The notes: generated by a model not told the origin, from the sequence alone. A stretch of DNA of 64,000 nucleotides from Mucilaginibacter geliditolerans (GCF_014200495.1 NZ_JACHBY010000002.1:930001-994000); one strand, 5' to 3'. Positions 34,401-43,900 are shown, counted from the first letter of the stretch. Program-made: numbers and translations.

Positions 34401-35095
34401 GTAGTATTTTGCTGGATGGAATTTGCATTCATTGTTTGCAGCCTCACGCCATTTAAACCAAAGGGATCTGCAAGATTTATTACCGTTTCATTATTGGTGC
34501 GGCTAAGAAAAACCATTGATAGGAAATACCCCAGAAATAACAGTATACCTCCGCTATAGATCACTTTTACATTACGGGTAATAGCCACCAGACCAAAAAA
34601 CAGCGACGATGTAAATATCAGGTTGGGTAAAGCGATGGTTAAAAACGGATGCAGGTAATAAATTAACCGATTTGGCCCATATTGCGCCGGATCCCTCCAT
34701 CCCATAGCCGGGCCCAGCCATGTGCCTGCATAAGCACCAATAATAATGGCGCTCGCTATAAAAAGCATAATAGCGAATGAGCCAAAATACCGTCCCCAAA
34801 AATAGCCTGCCTTTGTTATAGGATAGGTTAAATAATAATCCTTGGTATTGTATTCAATATCGCGGTATAAAGCATTGCCCATTATTGATGATGATACCAC
34901 CATCATGAGCATGGTTATGCCACCACACCACATAGCCAGTATAAATGGCGCATTAATATGCTCTTTTTCAGCTAAAGGCAGTGACCCTGTGGCGAATGTG
35001 CCAACCGTAAATATTAAGGCGGCGGCAAAGTATAGGTACATTGCTGGCCTGCGGACCCTGTTTTGGATCTCGAATAAAAATATTTTCCAGAACAT
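31460..35095 (-). CDS. ABC transporter permease fused to a degenerate M1-peptidase-like domain
   Basis: A 1211-residue protein. The first 580 or so residues are a two-part ABC-2-type permease with about 12 helices. The rest is an extracytoplasmic M1 aminopeptidase-like module. The zinc motif HExxH is replaced by NVLAQ (residues 950-954, followed by QWW), and the third-ligand region keeps E974 in PEGLAGYSAL. Later parts such as GKAAVVLYGLRDLMGEDS match the M1 fold. The zinc ligands H, E and H are thus lost, so I do not expect peptidase activity. It follows its ATPase gene by 11 bases and ends the ABC operon. Substrate is unknown. Confidence 0.88.
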   Translation of the reverse strand: MFWKIFLFEIQNRVRRPAMYLYFAAALIFTVGTFATGSLPLAEKEHINAPFILAMWCGGITMLMMVVSSSIMGNALYRDIEYNTKDYYLTYPITKAGYFWGRYFGSFAIMLFIASAIIIGAYAGTWLGPAMGWRDPAQYGPNRLIYYLHPFLTIALPNLIFTSSLFFGLVAITRNVKVIYSGGILLFLGYFLSMVFLSRTNNETVINLADPFGLNGVRLQTMNANSIQQNTTLISITGSFLLNRIIWTGVGLIVLLYTYFTFSFERFFSGKRDKAAIGERSTEKLKQGSPKVSISFTGSYKRNTLWKLTRMEISNIIRDNYFWIILLSGMTFLAFVLWMGDGNNGVADFPRTVMLLDTYNGNFLFFIFFIILFYTGEILHRDRVTRFAFINDSLPPPNWVLNGSKFVALLVFAFFLALIPLILGLPIQIIKGFYHFHFLVYFTYIFTLILPRLLDMVAFCYVIHVTLNNKFGAHAVAIFLWIIFFFLEDTGTFNYNLLMYSYTPWYGFSDMDGIGHMAKAVYSFHLFWLLFAGVLVIVSGLYYYRGVTSGIKERWQLVKERFDTSTLIITVLVFLAFLSIGAYNYYNVSYLNNYLTKGEEDNRAEMYERQLKKYSLLPLPKVTRMELHTDLYPDKLEEYTHAFVTIANKTNKPIEKLLLDGDELSDYSIKQNGKLISFTSPLLYPRGMFNWFRPKNDTAEFRLYQFQKALAPGDSTVLEINSAISYNGFSNGLYSKDLLHNGTFLSPELPGLGYDDDDELDSPYERKKRHLPVKTENDIPQNDPEGISGLKAGKAADLLKFDITVSTSGDQTAIAPGELVKQWKQGGRNYFHYVQDKPGMYAPLGILSARYAIMHDTVNLGHPVNINIYYHPDHNANLGRFMAAYKDGLRYFNKAYGNFPFTDIRLAESSIYGPRAASMTTLSAYAEQHAWNADFTDPNQTDYCYFNTINVLAQQWWRFQVAPNNTIGSIVIPEGLAGYSALVMAEKKYGAVNMRYIVLDQLWFYLFIRHRMEDKEHPLITADQWFEYQGKAAVVLYGLRDLMGEDSLNSALRDFKNAYAFKNKPPYAGNNDLYSYLQKHVPDSLQYYLTDTWKKITLYDNKVTEVKAKPLGKNNYQVTLTVNVNKVWIDGKGNDVIDKKMNDYIDIGIFAADGKNKDGRTIANQLYLKKYKLTAGQHTFNIIVKGKPQRAGIDPYNKLIDRMPNDNLKDL

Positions 35096-35106
35096 AATTG
35101 CTTAGT

Positions 35107-35994
35107 TTAAATGGTGGTTACATCTATGCGTGCCGCGATATTGCTGAAATAAACATCTTCCAGATTTGGGCTTACCGGCGGAAAACCGTCCCCCGGGATT
35201 GTCTCCTGGAATACCCTGATATGTAGTTTTCCGGATTTGAGCTGGGTTGATATCACCATAAAATCATCCTGATAATGCGGCAGCTCCTGCTTGCTAATGG
35301 CCTTGGTGAAAATTTTGCCTTCCATTTCTTTTACAGCCGTATCCGGTTCACCGGCATATAGTACCTCGCCCTGACAAATAATGGCAAAGTTTGAGCAGAG
35401 CGTGCTTACGTCCTCAACAATGTGGGTAGAGAGGATTACGATGGTATTTTCGCCCAACTGGCTCAGCAGGTTATAAAAACGATTTCTTTCAGCGGGATCG
35501 AGCCCCGCTGTGGGTTCATCAACAATAATTAGTTTGGGGTTACCGATCAGCGCCTGTGCAATGCCAAAGCGCTGTTTCATGCCGCCCGAATAAGTACCCA
35601 AATGTTTCTTCCGGTCTTTGGTTAGATTTACATTTTCCAGCAGATAGCCCACCAAATCTTTTCTCTCACCAGCGCTGGCGATGCCCTTCAGCTGGGCAAT
35701 ATGATCAAGCATACGCTCAGCTGATATCTTGGGGTACACGCCAAACTCCTGCGGTAAATAACCAAGTAATTGCCTTACCTGCGTTTTGTTTTTTAATACA
35801 TCCAGATCATCTAAAAAAACACTCCCCTGGTCTGCCTCCTGCAAGGTCGCTATTGTTCGCATTAATGAAGATTTACCGGCGCCATTCGGCCCCAGCAAAC
35901 CAAACATGCCATTGTTTAACGTAAGCGAAACATTGTTTAATGCCCGCACACCATTTGCATAGGTTTTGGAAAGAGAGTTGATGACAAGTTTCAT
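35107..35994 (-). CDS. ABC transporter ATP-binding protein
   Basis: A 295-residue ATPase with Walker A GPNGAGKSSL, the signature YSGGMKQRFG, Walker B LIIVDEPTAGLDP and the H-loop STHIVED. The C-terminal extension of about 70 residues is typical of ABC-2 drug or lipid exporters. It sits 11 bases upstream of the permease/M1 gene and 1 base after the DUF2807-like gene, so it is the cytoplasmic motor of the fused permease. Confidence 0.96.
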   Translation of the reverse strand: MKLVINSLSKTYANGVRALNNVSLTLNNGMFGLLGPNGAGKSSLMRTIATLQEADQGSVFLDDLDVLKNKTQVRQLLGYLPQEFGVYPKISAERMLDHIAQLKGIASAGERKDLVGYLLENVNLTKDRKKHLGTYSGGMKQRFGIAQALIGNPKLIIVDEPTAGLDPAERNRFYNLLSQLGENTIVILSTHIVEDVSTLCSNFAIICQGEVLYAGEPDTAVKEMEGKIFTKAISKQELPHYQDDFMVISTQLKSGKLHIRVFQETIPGDGFPPVSPNLEDVYFSNIAARIDVTTI

Positions 35995-35995
35995 A

Positions 35996-36727
35996 TTAAG
36001 GTTTTTTTAAGTAATTGCCGGCCTCGCCGTTTAATATCAGTTTTGCACTATCAGCCAAGTGGTAATCAAGCTTTGGAATCTGTATATTATTCACTTCCAA
36101 CTGACTACGGTTTTGAATATCCAGCTTTACACTTTCAAATTGATTGGTCTTAAAAAGTTTAATAACTGAGCCGCTCCCATTAGCTTTACCAACAACACCG
36201 CTCAGGTAATTTATATGGCTGTTTTTAATAAGTATTGTGCTGCCGTAATCTTGGTTAATCAGTAAGCTATCCAGTTTAAAGCCATCAACCAATACCTCAC
36301 GCATTTGCCAGCCTACAATGGTGTCTGTTACTGCTGAATTGTGCAATGTATAGGTGGCACTTGTATGCAACTGGTTTAACTTAGGGCACGATATAATAAC
36401 AATATAAGGGTTAGCATTATTTAAAAAAGAATATTTAAAGTCGGCGCTAACCGTAAGCTTGTTCCCTTTTTGCGTAATATTTACATACTCCTTAGCATCC
36501 TTGTCAATTTTAATACTAAATGGCCCCTGCACTATTTTGGCATTTGCTATGGTTGATGAATTAATGTCAATTGCGTCAAAATCCTTAAAATTTAATGAAA
36601 CATAATTCCTGTAAGGATCCCTATATCGCCCTGATACATATTCCGTCTTCAGCATTTCATCGTAAATGAAAAGCGCAATAAATATGAGCAGCATTGCGGC
36701 AACGATGAGTTTATTGCTTGTCTTCAT
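35996..36727 (-). CDS. membrane-anchored DUF2807-like protein
   Basis: A protein of about 243 residues starting MKTSNKLIVAAMLL at 36727. The longer frame to 36754 is less likely. One N-terminal helix (about 7-24) anchors a beta-helix-like ectodomain with alternating short strands (FDAIDINSSTIANAKIV and NYLSGVVGKANGSGSVIK), the style of the DUF2807 or GIN adhesin-head family. The start overlaps the GntR gene end by 17 bases, so translation is coupled. Such proteins often travel with ABC and anti-sigma genes in Bacteroidota; the role is unknown. Confidence 0.75.
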   Translation of the reverse strand: MKTSNKLIVAAMLLIFIALFIYDEMLKTEYVSGRYRDPYRNYVSLNFKDFDAIDINSSTIANAKIVQGPFSIKIDKDAKEYVNITQKGNKLTVSADFKYSFLNNANPYIVIISCPKLNQLHTSATYTLHNSAVTDTIVGWQMREVLVDGFKLDSLLINQDYGSTILIKNSHINYLSGVVGKANGSGSVIKLFKTNQFESVKLDIQNRSQLEVNNIQIPKLDYHLADSAKLILNGEAGNYLKKP

Positions 36728-37094
36728 TATAATTTTCCTTTTTAAACTTTTCATACTGCTGCTGCAAATCTTCCATGCTGATATCCAGCAGAAAGATCTC
36801 CTTAAATAAGCCAGGTAATTCCTGTTCCATAAAGCGCTCTTTACGGTAAGCCTTTACTTTTGTATGGGCATCAGGCGATACAAATACCCCCAGCCCCCTT
36901 TTGTTATAGATCACTTCCATTGTTTGTAAAAGTTCATAAGCACGCATTACCGTATTAGGGTTCACCTCCAGCTCAATGGCCATATCCCGTACAGATGGTA
37001 TCTTTTGTTCGGCCTGCCATTTACCCAGCAAAATATTCTCGCTCACATAAGCGGCTATTTGCAGGTATATGGCTTCATTATCTCTAAACTCCAT
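36711..37094 (-). CDS. GntR family regulator, YtrA-like
   Basis: A repressor of about 127 residues starting MEFRDNEAIYLQIAAYVSEN at 37094, two bases after the stop of the membrane gene upstream. The frame to 37169 would overlap that gene heavily. The winged helix contains QKIPSVRDMAIELEVNPNTVMRAYELLQ, the GntR signature. The C-terminal part is only about 50 residues, the YtrA subfamily type that lacks a ligand domain and controls ABC operons. It lies inside the operon it is expected to repress; see the palindrome at 38701-38724. Confidence 0.92.
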   Translation of the reverse strand: MEFRDNEAIYLQIAAYVSENILLGKWQAEQKIPSVRDMAIELEVNPNTVMRAYELLQTMEVIYNKRGLGVFVSPDAHTKVKAYRKERFMEQELPGLFKEIFLLDISMEDLQQQYEKFKKENYNEDKQ

Positions 37095-37096
37095 AT

Positions 37097-37867
37097 CTAT
37101 ACCTGCTTTTCTTTTAAACGATAATAGGCGGCTGCCCAAAATATAAGTGCCAGGGCTCCTAATAGCCATATCACAAAGCCTCCGTCATTCTCAGCAATAA
37201 ATAAAGATAACTCCCTGTTATGTTCCATAATTCGGAGGGCTCCAAATGGCGGGGCCATAAGCACGTCTTTATGCAAAAGATAACTCAGCAAAAATTTATT
37301 AATGAGTGTAAGCAAGGCTATGCCAATAAAAAACGCAAATGCTGTTTTTACAAAATGCAGTTTATTATAAAAAATCGCGCCCCATAAAGCAACAGCATGC
37401 AGAAATGCGAACATCAAAAAACACAGTATGATATACCTGTTGAACACATTTATCATAACAATTTGCTGACCCGGATAATGCCTTGCATTAATGGCCAGCC
37501 AATCAACCAAATAAAAACAGGTCAGGTAACATATCAGAAAAATAACGAAGGAATAAAGCCATGCAACCAGGTATTTTTCGAAATGCGATGCCGGGAGGGT
37601 TAATGAAGAAATTGCTTTTTTGTTCTCAGCAAAATCAGCAAATACGGTACTGGTAAAAATGGTGCCGGCCAATAGCATTATGCTTGTAAACATCGCTGTT
37701 TGCAAACCCAGATCTATTGGCGCATGGATGAGATAAACTAAAAAACTGGCACCTAAAAGCATCACGCCGAACAGCACTATTAATGACATTAAATAGCTCT
37801 TATAATGCTCGGTTGTATGCTTAATGAATAGCCTGCCGAACCTGCCGGGATTAAATATGTTATTCAT
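37097..37867 (-). CDS. ABC-2-like membrane protein
   Basis: A 256-residue integral membrane protein with about six hydrophobic helices and an N-terminal amphipathic lead (FNPGRFGRLFIKHTTEHYK). Its style is that of small permease partners of YtrB-type ATPases. It overlaps the ATPase gene upstream by 8 bases and adjoins the GntR gene downstream. It should form the membrane part of the first ABC system. No sequence motif gives a substrate. Confidence 0.8.
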   Translation of the reverse strand: MNNIFNPGRFGRLFIKHTTEHYKSYLMSLIVLFGVMLLGASFLVYLIHAPIDLGLQTAMFTSIMLLAGTIFTSTVFADFAENKKAISSLTLPASHFEKYLVAWLYSFVIFLICYLTCFYLVDWLAINARHYPGQQIVMINVFNRYIILCFLMFAFLHAVALWGAIFYNKLHFVKTAFAFFIGIALLTLINKFLLSYLLHKDVLMAPPFGALRIMEHNRELSLFIAENDGGFVIWLLGALALIFWAAAYYRLKEKQV

Positions 37868-38696
37868 GATTCTTCAATATTTCTAAAACAGGTTTATTGC
37901 CGCTGATGATGGCGTTAAAAAGCAACTCCAGGTCCACTTTGCCGTACTTGCCTGTATTTTTTAAAATGGCATTTTTGCCACGGATATTTTCTTCTTCATA
38001 CAATACCGGTAGATCGGTAGTGTCAGTATAAAAGCCGAATGTCAATTTTTCAGCAACTTCATCCATTAACTGGTTAACCACAACCTCCCGGTTATCGAGC
38101 ACCAATAAGGTATCTATTAAACTATCCAAATCGCGCACCTGGTGAGTAGAAATTATGATGCACCTTTCATCAGTTAACACGGATGCCATTAATTTTCTAA
38201 ATTGGACTTTCGAGGGTATATCAAGACCATTGGTAGGCTCATCCATTATTAGTAAATTGGTGTTGGTTGCCAGGCCGAAAGCGATCATGGCTTTTTTTTG
38301 CTGCCCTAAGGATTGTTTATCCATAACATCACGGGGATCAACATCCAATAACCTTAAATAATTATCGAAATCTGACCCGGAAAACTTAGGATAAAACCCT
38401 CCGGTACCTGCCGCAAACTGCAATGGCTTTAATGAAGGTGTAAAAAGTTCCTCGGCTAAAAAAAAGATATCCTCTAAAACAACAACAGCCCTTGATGATG
38501 TATTTATTCCCTTATAAAGGCATTTCCCTTTTGATGGAAAAGCAAGCCCGGCCATGTTTTTTAATAAGGTTGATTTACCTGCTCCATTTTTGCCAAGCAA
38601 CCCATAGATATGGCCCTCGTTAAGCTGCAGATCGAGATTTTCGAAGAGCAGCGGCTTACCATGATAACCAAAACTTAAACCAGAAACATTAAGCAT
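37860..38696 (-). CDS. ABC transporter ATP-binding protein, first gene of the operon
   Basis: An ATPase of about 278 residues starting MLNVSGLSFGYHGKPLLFEN at 38696. The frame to 38723 would run into the palindromic operator. Walker A is GKNGAGKSTL, Walker B LLIMDEPTNGLD and the H-loop STHQVRD. The signature loop is unusual: DKQSLGQQKKAMIAFGLA, with SLGQQ in place of SGGQ. It heads the operon ATPase, membrane protein, GntR, DUF2807-like, second ATPase, permease/M1. Confidence 0.93.
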   Translation of the reverse strand: MLNVSGLSFGYHGKPLLFENLDLQLNEGHIYGLLGKNGAGKSTLLKNMAGLAFPSKGKCLYKGINTSSRAVVVLEDIFFLAEELFTPSLKPLQFAAGTGGFYPKFSGSDFDNYLRLLDVDPRDVMDKQSLGQQKKAMIAFGLATNTNLLIMDEPTNGLDIPSKVQFRKLMASVLTDERCIIISTHQVRDLDSLIDTLLVLDNREVVVNQLMDEVAEKLTFGFYTDTTDLPVLYEEENIRGKNAILKNTGKYGKVDLELLFNAIISGNKPVLEILKNHE

Positions 38697-38700
38697 ATAC

Positions 38701-38755
38701 AGTGTATTAGTATAGTAGTACACTACAAATATAGCATTGTTTTCTTATTCGCAAA
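38701..38755 (-). promoter_or_regulatory. promoter and GntR operator of the ABC operon
   Basis: On the minus strand TTTG (38755-38752) is followed 18 bases later by TATATTTG (38733-38726), a good match to the Bacteroidota -33/-7 promoter. The predicted start point falls inside a palindrome: AGTGTA (38701-38706) and TACACT (38719-38724), with symmetry over eight of nine positions per arm. The GTGTA...TACAC form suits a GntR/YtrA repressor, and such a gene lies in the operon. Confidence 0.65.
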
Positions 38756-38918
38756 TAAAAATTAATATTTAATAAATTCCTTATGAAAAGAACCATATCC
38801 CGTAACAGTTCAGCACAGTTAAGCTATTGGTTTTATTTAGTTTAGCTTTTTCAAAAGTCAATCGTCTGCTATTTTAGGCAAGACATTGATCAAGACCAAT
38901 AGATTAACCAATTTAAAC

Positions 38919-39509
38919 ATGACTCCCCCTAACGTCCTTTCCGATCAGGAACTCATGGCTCTTTTGCAAGAGGGAGATAACTTTGCTTTTACGCAGATAT
39001 ATAAAAGATATTGGGAAAAACTGGTACTCATAGCCTGGAATCATACGAATGATAAGTCTTCTGCTGAAGACATCGTTCACGAAGTTTTTATTTCACTTTG
39101 GAAAAATAAAAATAGCTTATCAATATACAATGTTGGAGGCTTCCTGGCTACAAAAGTTAAGTATGTAGTGTTTGACCATTATAGAAAAGACCTGCGCCGG
39201 AGCAAGCTGGCAGAAAGAAATTTTAATTTCTCCGATGTTTGTTTTGATGAGGAAAGATTAGATGCTCTTTTCTTACAAGAATATATTAATGGAATAGTTG
39301 AAGAGCTCCCCGAGAAATGTAAATTAGTATTTAACTACAGCCGTCACTTAGGCATGAAGAATTCTGAAATTGCTTCCAAAATGAATATCTCGGAAAAAGG
39401 AGTTGAAGCGAATTTAACGCGTGCCTTAAAAATTATCAGAAATAGCATTGAAACTGCGGGCTTTGTTATTACAATATCTCATGAGCTTTTAAAGACCTTT
39501 AAATTGTAG
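38919..39509 (+). CDS. ECF RNA polymerase sigma-70 factor
   Basis: A sigma factor of about 196 residues starting MTPPNVLSDQELMALLQEGD at the ATG at 38919; the TTG at 38886 is an unlikely longer start. Region 2 has AEDIVHEVFISLWKNK. Region 4 has KNSEIASKMNISEKGVEANL, a helix-turn-helix. It heads the second sigma-FecR-SusC-SusD locus. A gap of 185 bases to fecR contains an 8-base inverted repeat (GATTAGAT 39525-39532, ATCTAATC 39539-39546). Confidence 0.93.
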   Translation: MTPPNVLSDQELMALLQEGDNFAFTQIYKRYWEKLVLIAWNHTNDKSSAEDIVHEVFISLWKNKNSLSIYNVGGFLATKVKYVVFDHYRKDLRRSKLAERNFNFSDVCFDEERLDALFLQEYINGIVEELPEKCKLVFNYSRHLGMKNSEIASKMNISEKGVEANLTRALKIIRNSIETAGFVITISHELLKTFKL

Positions 39510-39694
39510 AATAAAAACATTGTAGATTAGATATTTACATCTAATCCTCATCTACTTCTTGACCGGGTTAATTTCACCGGACGCCTTTTCTGTATCCATG
39601 TGCTTTCAATTCTCAATATCCATTAAAAAAAATCAAAACGGATGTAGGGTAAATCACTTTTCGCAACGACATGTCATTATAAACCAATTATAAA

Positions 39695-40837
39695 GTGGAT
39701 AAGCAAAGGATTAACTATTTGCTGCAAAAATATTTAGATCGTTCCATTAATGACACGGAAAAGCAAGAACTGTTCAACTTATATCGTAAGATAGGTTCTC
39801 AGTATGCCGAGTATCCCGATGATAGGGAAAGTGTCAGTGAACGGATATTGCTGCGCCTGACTGAGGAAATTAAGCATGAAGAAAAGCGGGTAAGCTTTTT
39901 TAAATCATGGAAAATGATTGCAGCGGCAGTTATTCTTGTAGCAACAAGCATTTACCTGGTTAACCGCCCTTGGGGTAGTCCAAAAGAAATTGTTCAAAAG
40001 AATCCCAAAAAACAAATCATACTACCAGGGGCCAATGTTGCTACTTTAACCCTTGGAAACGGGAAAAAGATACTTTTGAATAGCGCTAATCAGGGAAGGA
40101 TTGCAGTGCAGGGAAATACAGTTATTACAAAAAATGCATCCGGTCAGATTTCATACCAGGTGGCCAATGATAATCCACCAGCAAATGATCAACAGATAGT
40201 CTACAATACGATTACCACACCAAAAGGCGGACAGTTTAAAATTACATTGCTTGACGGAAGCAATGTTTGGCTCAATGCAGCATCTTCCTTAACCTACCCA
40301 AGTACTTTTAAGGGTAATGAAAGGCATGTAGAATTACATGGCGAGGCGTATTTTGAGATTTTCAAAAATAAAAACCTCCCTTTTACAGTTACGGCAGAAA
40401 ATATAAATATTAAGGTACTAGGTACGCATTTCAACGTGATGGCTTACGAAAATGAGCCATCTGTCAATACCACTTTACTTGAAGGGTCGGTATCACTCAC
40501 CTCCAAAAACATAACCACGACCATGGTTCCGGGGCAACAGGCCATAGGAGCCAAAAACAGAAATGAGATTACACTACATTTTGTAAATGTTGAAGACGCC
40601 GTAGCCTGGAAAAACGGATATTTTTCTTTCAGAAAAGAAAACATCCAAACAGTGATGAATAAAATTGCCAGATGGTATAACGTGGATATTGAATACAGAG
40701 GAAACATATCCGATAAAATAATGGGTGGCACAGTATCCAGAGCCGAAAATATTGCTGAATTATTAAACTATCTCGAACTAACAGGAATTGCAAAATTTCA
40801 AATTGAAGGAAGGAGGATAATCGTGATATGTAAATAA
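39695..40837 (+). CDS. FecR family anti-sigma factor
   Basis: A 380-residue membrane regulator. The sigma-binding N-terminal region is followed by one transmembrane helix at about 73-88 (MIAAAVILVATSIYLV). A periplasmic FecR domain (TPKGGQFKITLLDGSNVWLN, then ELHGEAYFEI) and a DUF4974-like end (YRGNISDKIMGGTVSR) complete it. It should hold the ECF sigma factor until the SusC partner is loaded. Its order between sigma and susC supports this. It is the same length as the FecR of the first locus. Confidence 0.95.
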   Translation: MDKQRINYLLQKYLDRSINDTEKQELFNLYRKIGSQYAEYPDDRESVSERILLRLTEEIKHEEKRVSFFKSWKMIAAAVILVATSIYLVNRPWGSPKEIVQKNPKKQIILPGANVATLTLGNGKKILLNSANQGRIAVQGNTVITKNASGQISYQVANDNPPANDQQIVYNTITTPKGGQFKITLLDGSNVWLNAASSLTYPSTFKGNERHVELHGEAYFEIFKNKNLPFTVTAENINIKVLGTHFNVMAYENEPSVNTTLLEGSVSLTSKNITTTMVPGQQAIGAKNRNEITLHFVNVEDAVAWKNGYFSFRKENIQTVMNKIARWYNVDIEYRGNISDKIMGGTVSRAENIAELLNYLELTGIAKFQIEGRRIIVICK

Positions 40838-40862
40838 TAATTACCTAAAAGTTTTACCAGTA

Positions 40863-40892
40863 AAACCAGGAACGTTCCACCGCTCCTGGTTT
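40863..40892 (+). promoter_or_regulatory. hairpin between fecR and susC, second locus
   Basis: AAACCAGGA (40863-40871) and TCCTGGTTT (40884-40892) form a perfect 9-base stem with a 12-base loop. No T-run follows in the direction of transcription. It ends 76 bases before the susC ATG, almost the same place as the hairpin at 11481-11507 in the first locus. Confidence 0.5.
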
Positions 40893-40968
40893 AGCAGCAA
40901 TGGGAGCTGCGCCAGGTAAACACAATGATCGCTCGAAACAACCAATTATTCATTAACCTAACATTCAA

Positions 40969-43900
40969 ATGTATAAAAAATTTACAATTTTTTTTTGCAG
41001 GATGCTGTCCTGTAATAGACCTGATATCTTCTTAAAGATGAAACTAACGCTTGTTCTCTGTCTATGTACTTTGTTACATGTTTCAGCAGCTACTTATGCC
41101 CAAAATATAACGTTAAACGTTAAAAAAGTTTCTTTTGAGCAACTATTGGACAATATAAGCCAACAAAGCGGTTATCATTTTCTTTATGATGAAGAGTTGA
41201 TAAACCAGGCTAGCCCGGTAACTATCAACGTAAAGAATTTACCACTCGACAAAGCGCTGGTTCAATGCTTTTCAGACCAGCCATTTACTTATGTTGTAAA
41301 AAACAAAAATGTAATTGTAACTACTAAACCAAAGGAAGCCGAACAGAAAACAGTTAATCAAAGTACAGTATCGGGCCTCGTTACAGACGAGCAAAATCAG
41401 GCTATCTCCGGGGTATCTGTTACAATAAAAGGTACAAATCTGGGGGTAACAACCGACAAAAATGGCAAGTACTCCATTTTGGTTACAAACGCCGATGCGG
41501 TGCTTGTATTTAGCAGTGTTGGATATAACAGTAAAGAAGTAACTGTAAACGGCAAAACCTCAATAAGTGTCAGCCTGGCATCCAAGGCTAACAGTTTAAA
41601 TGATGTGGTAGTTGTTGGTTATGGTACGCAAAAAAAGGGAACTATAACCGGGTCAATTTCCTCTGTTAAGTCTGAAGATATAACTGTTGCGCCAGTAGCA
41701 AGTACTATTAACGCGTTGGCAGGTAGGCTACCCGGGTTAATTTCCCAACAATCAAGCGGGCAGCCAGGTGCAGATCAGGCTTCGATCAGCATACGCGGCT
41801 TTGGTCAGGCTATCTGGATCGTTGATGGCGTTGAATCAGATTTTAACAATATCGATCCTAACGAAATTGAATCGATCAGTATACTTAAGGATGGTGCAGC
41901 TTCTATCTACGGGGCACGTGCTGGTAATGGTGTTATATTGGTTACCACAAAACGCGGTAAAGCAGGCAAACCCGATATAACTTTCAATTCATCCTATACA
42001 CTACAGGATAACACTTATATGGCACAGCCGGTCAGTTCGGCAGAATATGCGGAATTGGAAAATGAACTATATGCCAATGAGGGGAAACAAGCGCCATACA
42101 CGCAAGATCAGATCAACAAATACCAGGCAGGTAACGACCCCGCGTATCCTAATACAAATTGGGAGAAAGTGGCTACAAAGCCATTCGCGCCACAAACCAA
42201 TCAAAATTTGTCTGTTCGGGGTGGATCGGATAACATTAAATACTTTGGATTTTTTGGTTACCTGGATCAGGACCCGATGTGGCGTACAAACGGCGGAGGT
42301 TATAAAAGATATAATATTCAATCAAACCTGGACGCTAAAATAACTAATGATCTATCCATCCAGTTAGATATATCTGATGTAAACGAATACAAATCGCAAC
42401 CAAACCGTGGCGAAGGTGCCGGTATCAATACCTTATGGCAGGATTTATGGAACTCGTTGCCGATATATCCTGCTACACTGCCTGATCCAAGCTATAACTC
42501 TTATGCAAATGGCCAGGGTGTAGGTAGTATCGCACTTGTTTCCAATGAAGATATAGCTGGCTATGACAATGTTAACAGTCAGAACTTAAAAGGAACATTC
42601 GTCGCCAATTACCAAATCAGGGCTATTGATGGTTTGAGTGCGAAGGCTTTTATCAACTATAACAAAACTTATTCTGACGAAAAGAATTTCAGTAAACCCT
42701 ACAATTTTTACACTTATGATTATTCCACCAAGCAATATACGCTTGCGGGTGCTTTAGGAACGCAGGCACAATTATATTACAACGAAAATACAGCCGAAAA
42801 CATTGACCGTCAGTTCTCATTGAATTATGATCATACCTTTGGCCAGGATCATCATGTTACTGCGCTTGCGCTATATGAGGCAATTGATTATAACACCACT
42901 TTTTTAACGGCAGGAAGAACTGACTTCTTAACCGACGAAATACAGGAGTTATTTGCCGGCTCGGTACAAACCGCTACTGCAAACAGCTCGGCATCGCAAA
43001 TGGGCCGTGCAAGCTATGTGGGCCGCATAAATTATGCTTATAAAAATAAATACCTGTTAGAAACTATATTCCGTGCGGACGCATCCGCCGTTTTTGCGCC
43101 GAATCATCGCTGGGGATATTTCCCAAGCGTTTCAGCCGGCTGGCGTATTGATCAGGAAGATTTCATGAAGAAAGTAAGTTCTGTCGACGAATTGAAACTG
43201 CGTGCAAGTTATGGCAGCTCTGGTATCGATAACGTCGGTAATTTCCAGTATTTAACAGGTTATAACTTTGGCGGCTATTATCTTTTTGGCACAAGCACCT
43301 CACAGGGTATTGTTTCAACAGGTGTAGCAAATCCTAACCTAACCTGGGAAAAGGTAAATATTTATGATATCGGCACCGATTTTTCCTTTTGGAAAAGGAA
43401 ATTATTTGGTACTATAGATGTATTTTACAGAACACTTTCAGGCATCCCCGCTACGCAAGTACTAACGCTGCCAAGTACGTTTGGCGCCGCATTACCCCAG
43501 GTAAACCTTAACAGCCAGAACAATCGCGGCTTTGAGCTTAGCTTAGGAACCAGCGGTAATATAGGCGAGCTGAATTATACGGTTGTTGGCAACCTGTCAT
43601 GGGCCCGTGCTAAGTGGGGACATTACGATGAACCAACTTATACTGATCCTGACCAGAAAAGGGAATATCAGGAGTCAGGCCAGTGGGTAGATAGAACATT
43701 TGGATATAAATCAGATGGCGTATTTACAAGCCAGCAGCAAATAAATGCTTTAACATTCCAGTATCCTGGTGGCAACGCTGGGTTACGCCCCGGCGATATA
43801 AGATACGTTGATGTTAACCATGACGGTACGCTTGATTGGCGTGATGAAGTACAAATTGGCAACGGCTCCGTGCCTGAATGGATGACCGGCGCAACCATTA

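Noticed and set aside
39525..39546. GATTAGAT/ATCTAATC inverted repeat after the second sigma gene as a terminator
   Set aside because: The stem has little G/C and no T-run, and fecR downstream is expected to be co-transcribed. It may be incidental.
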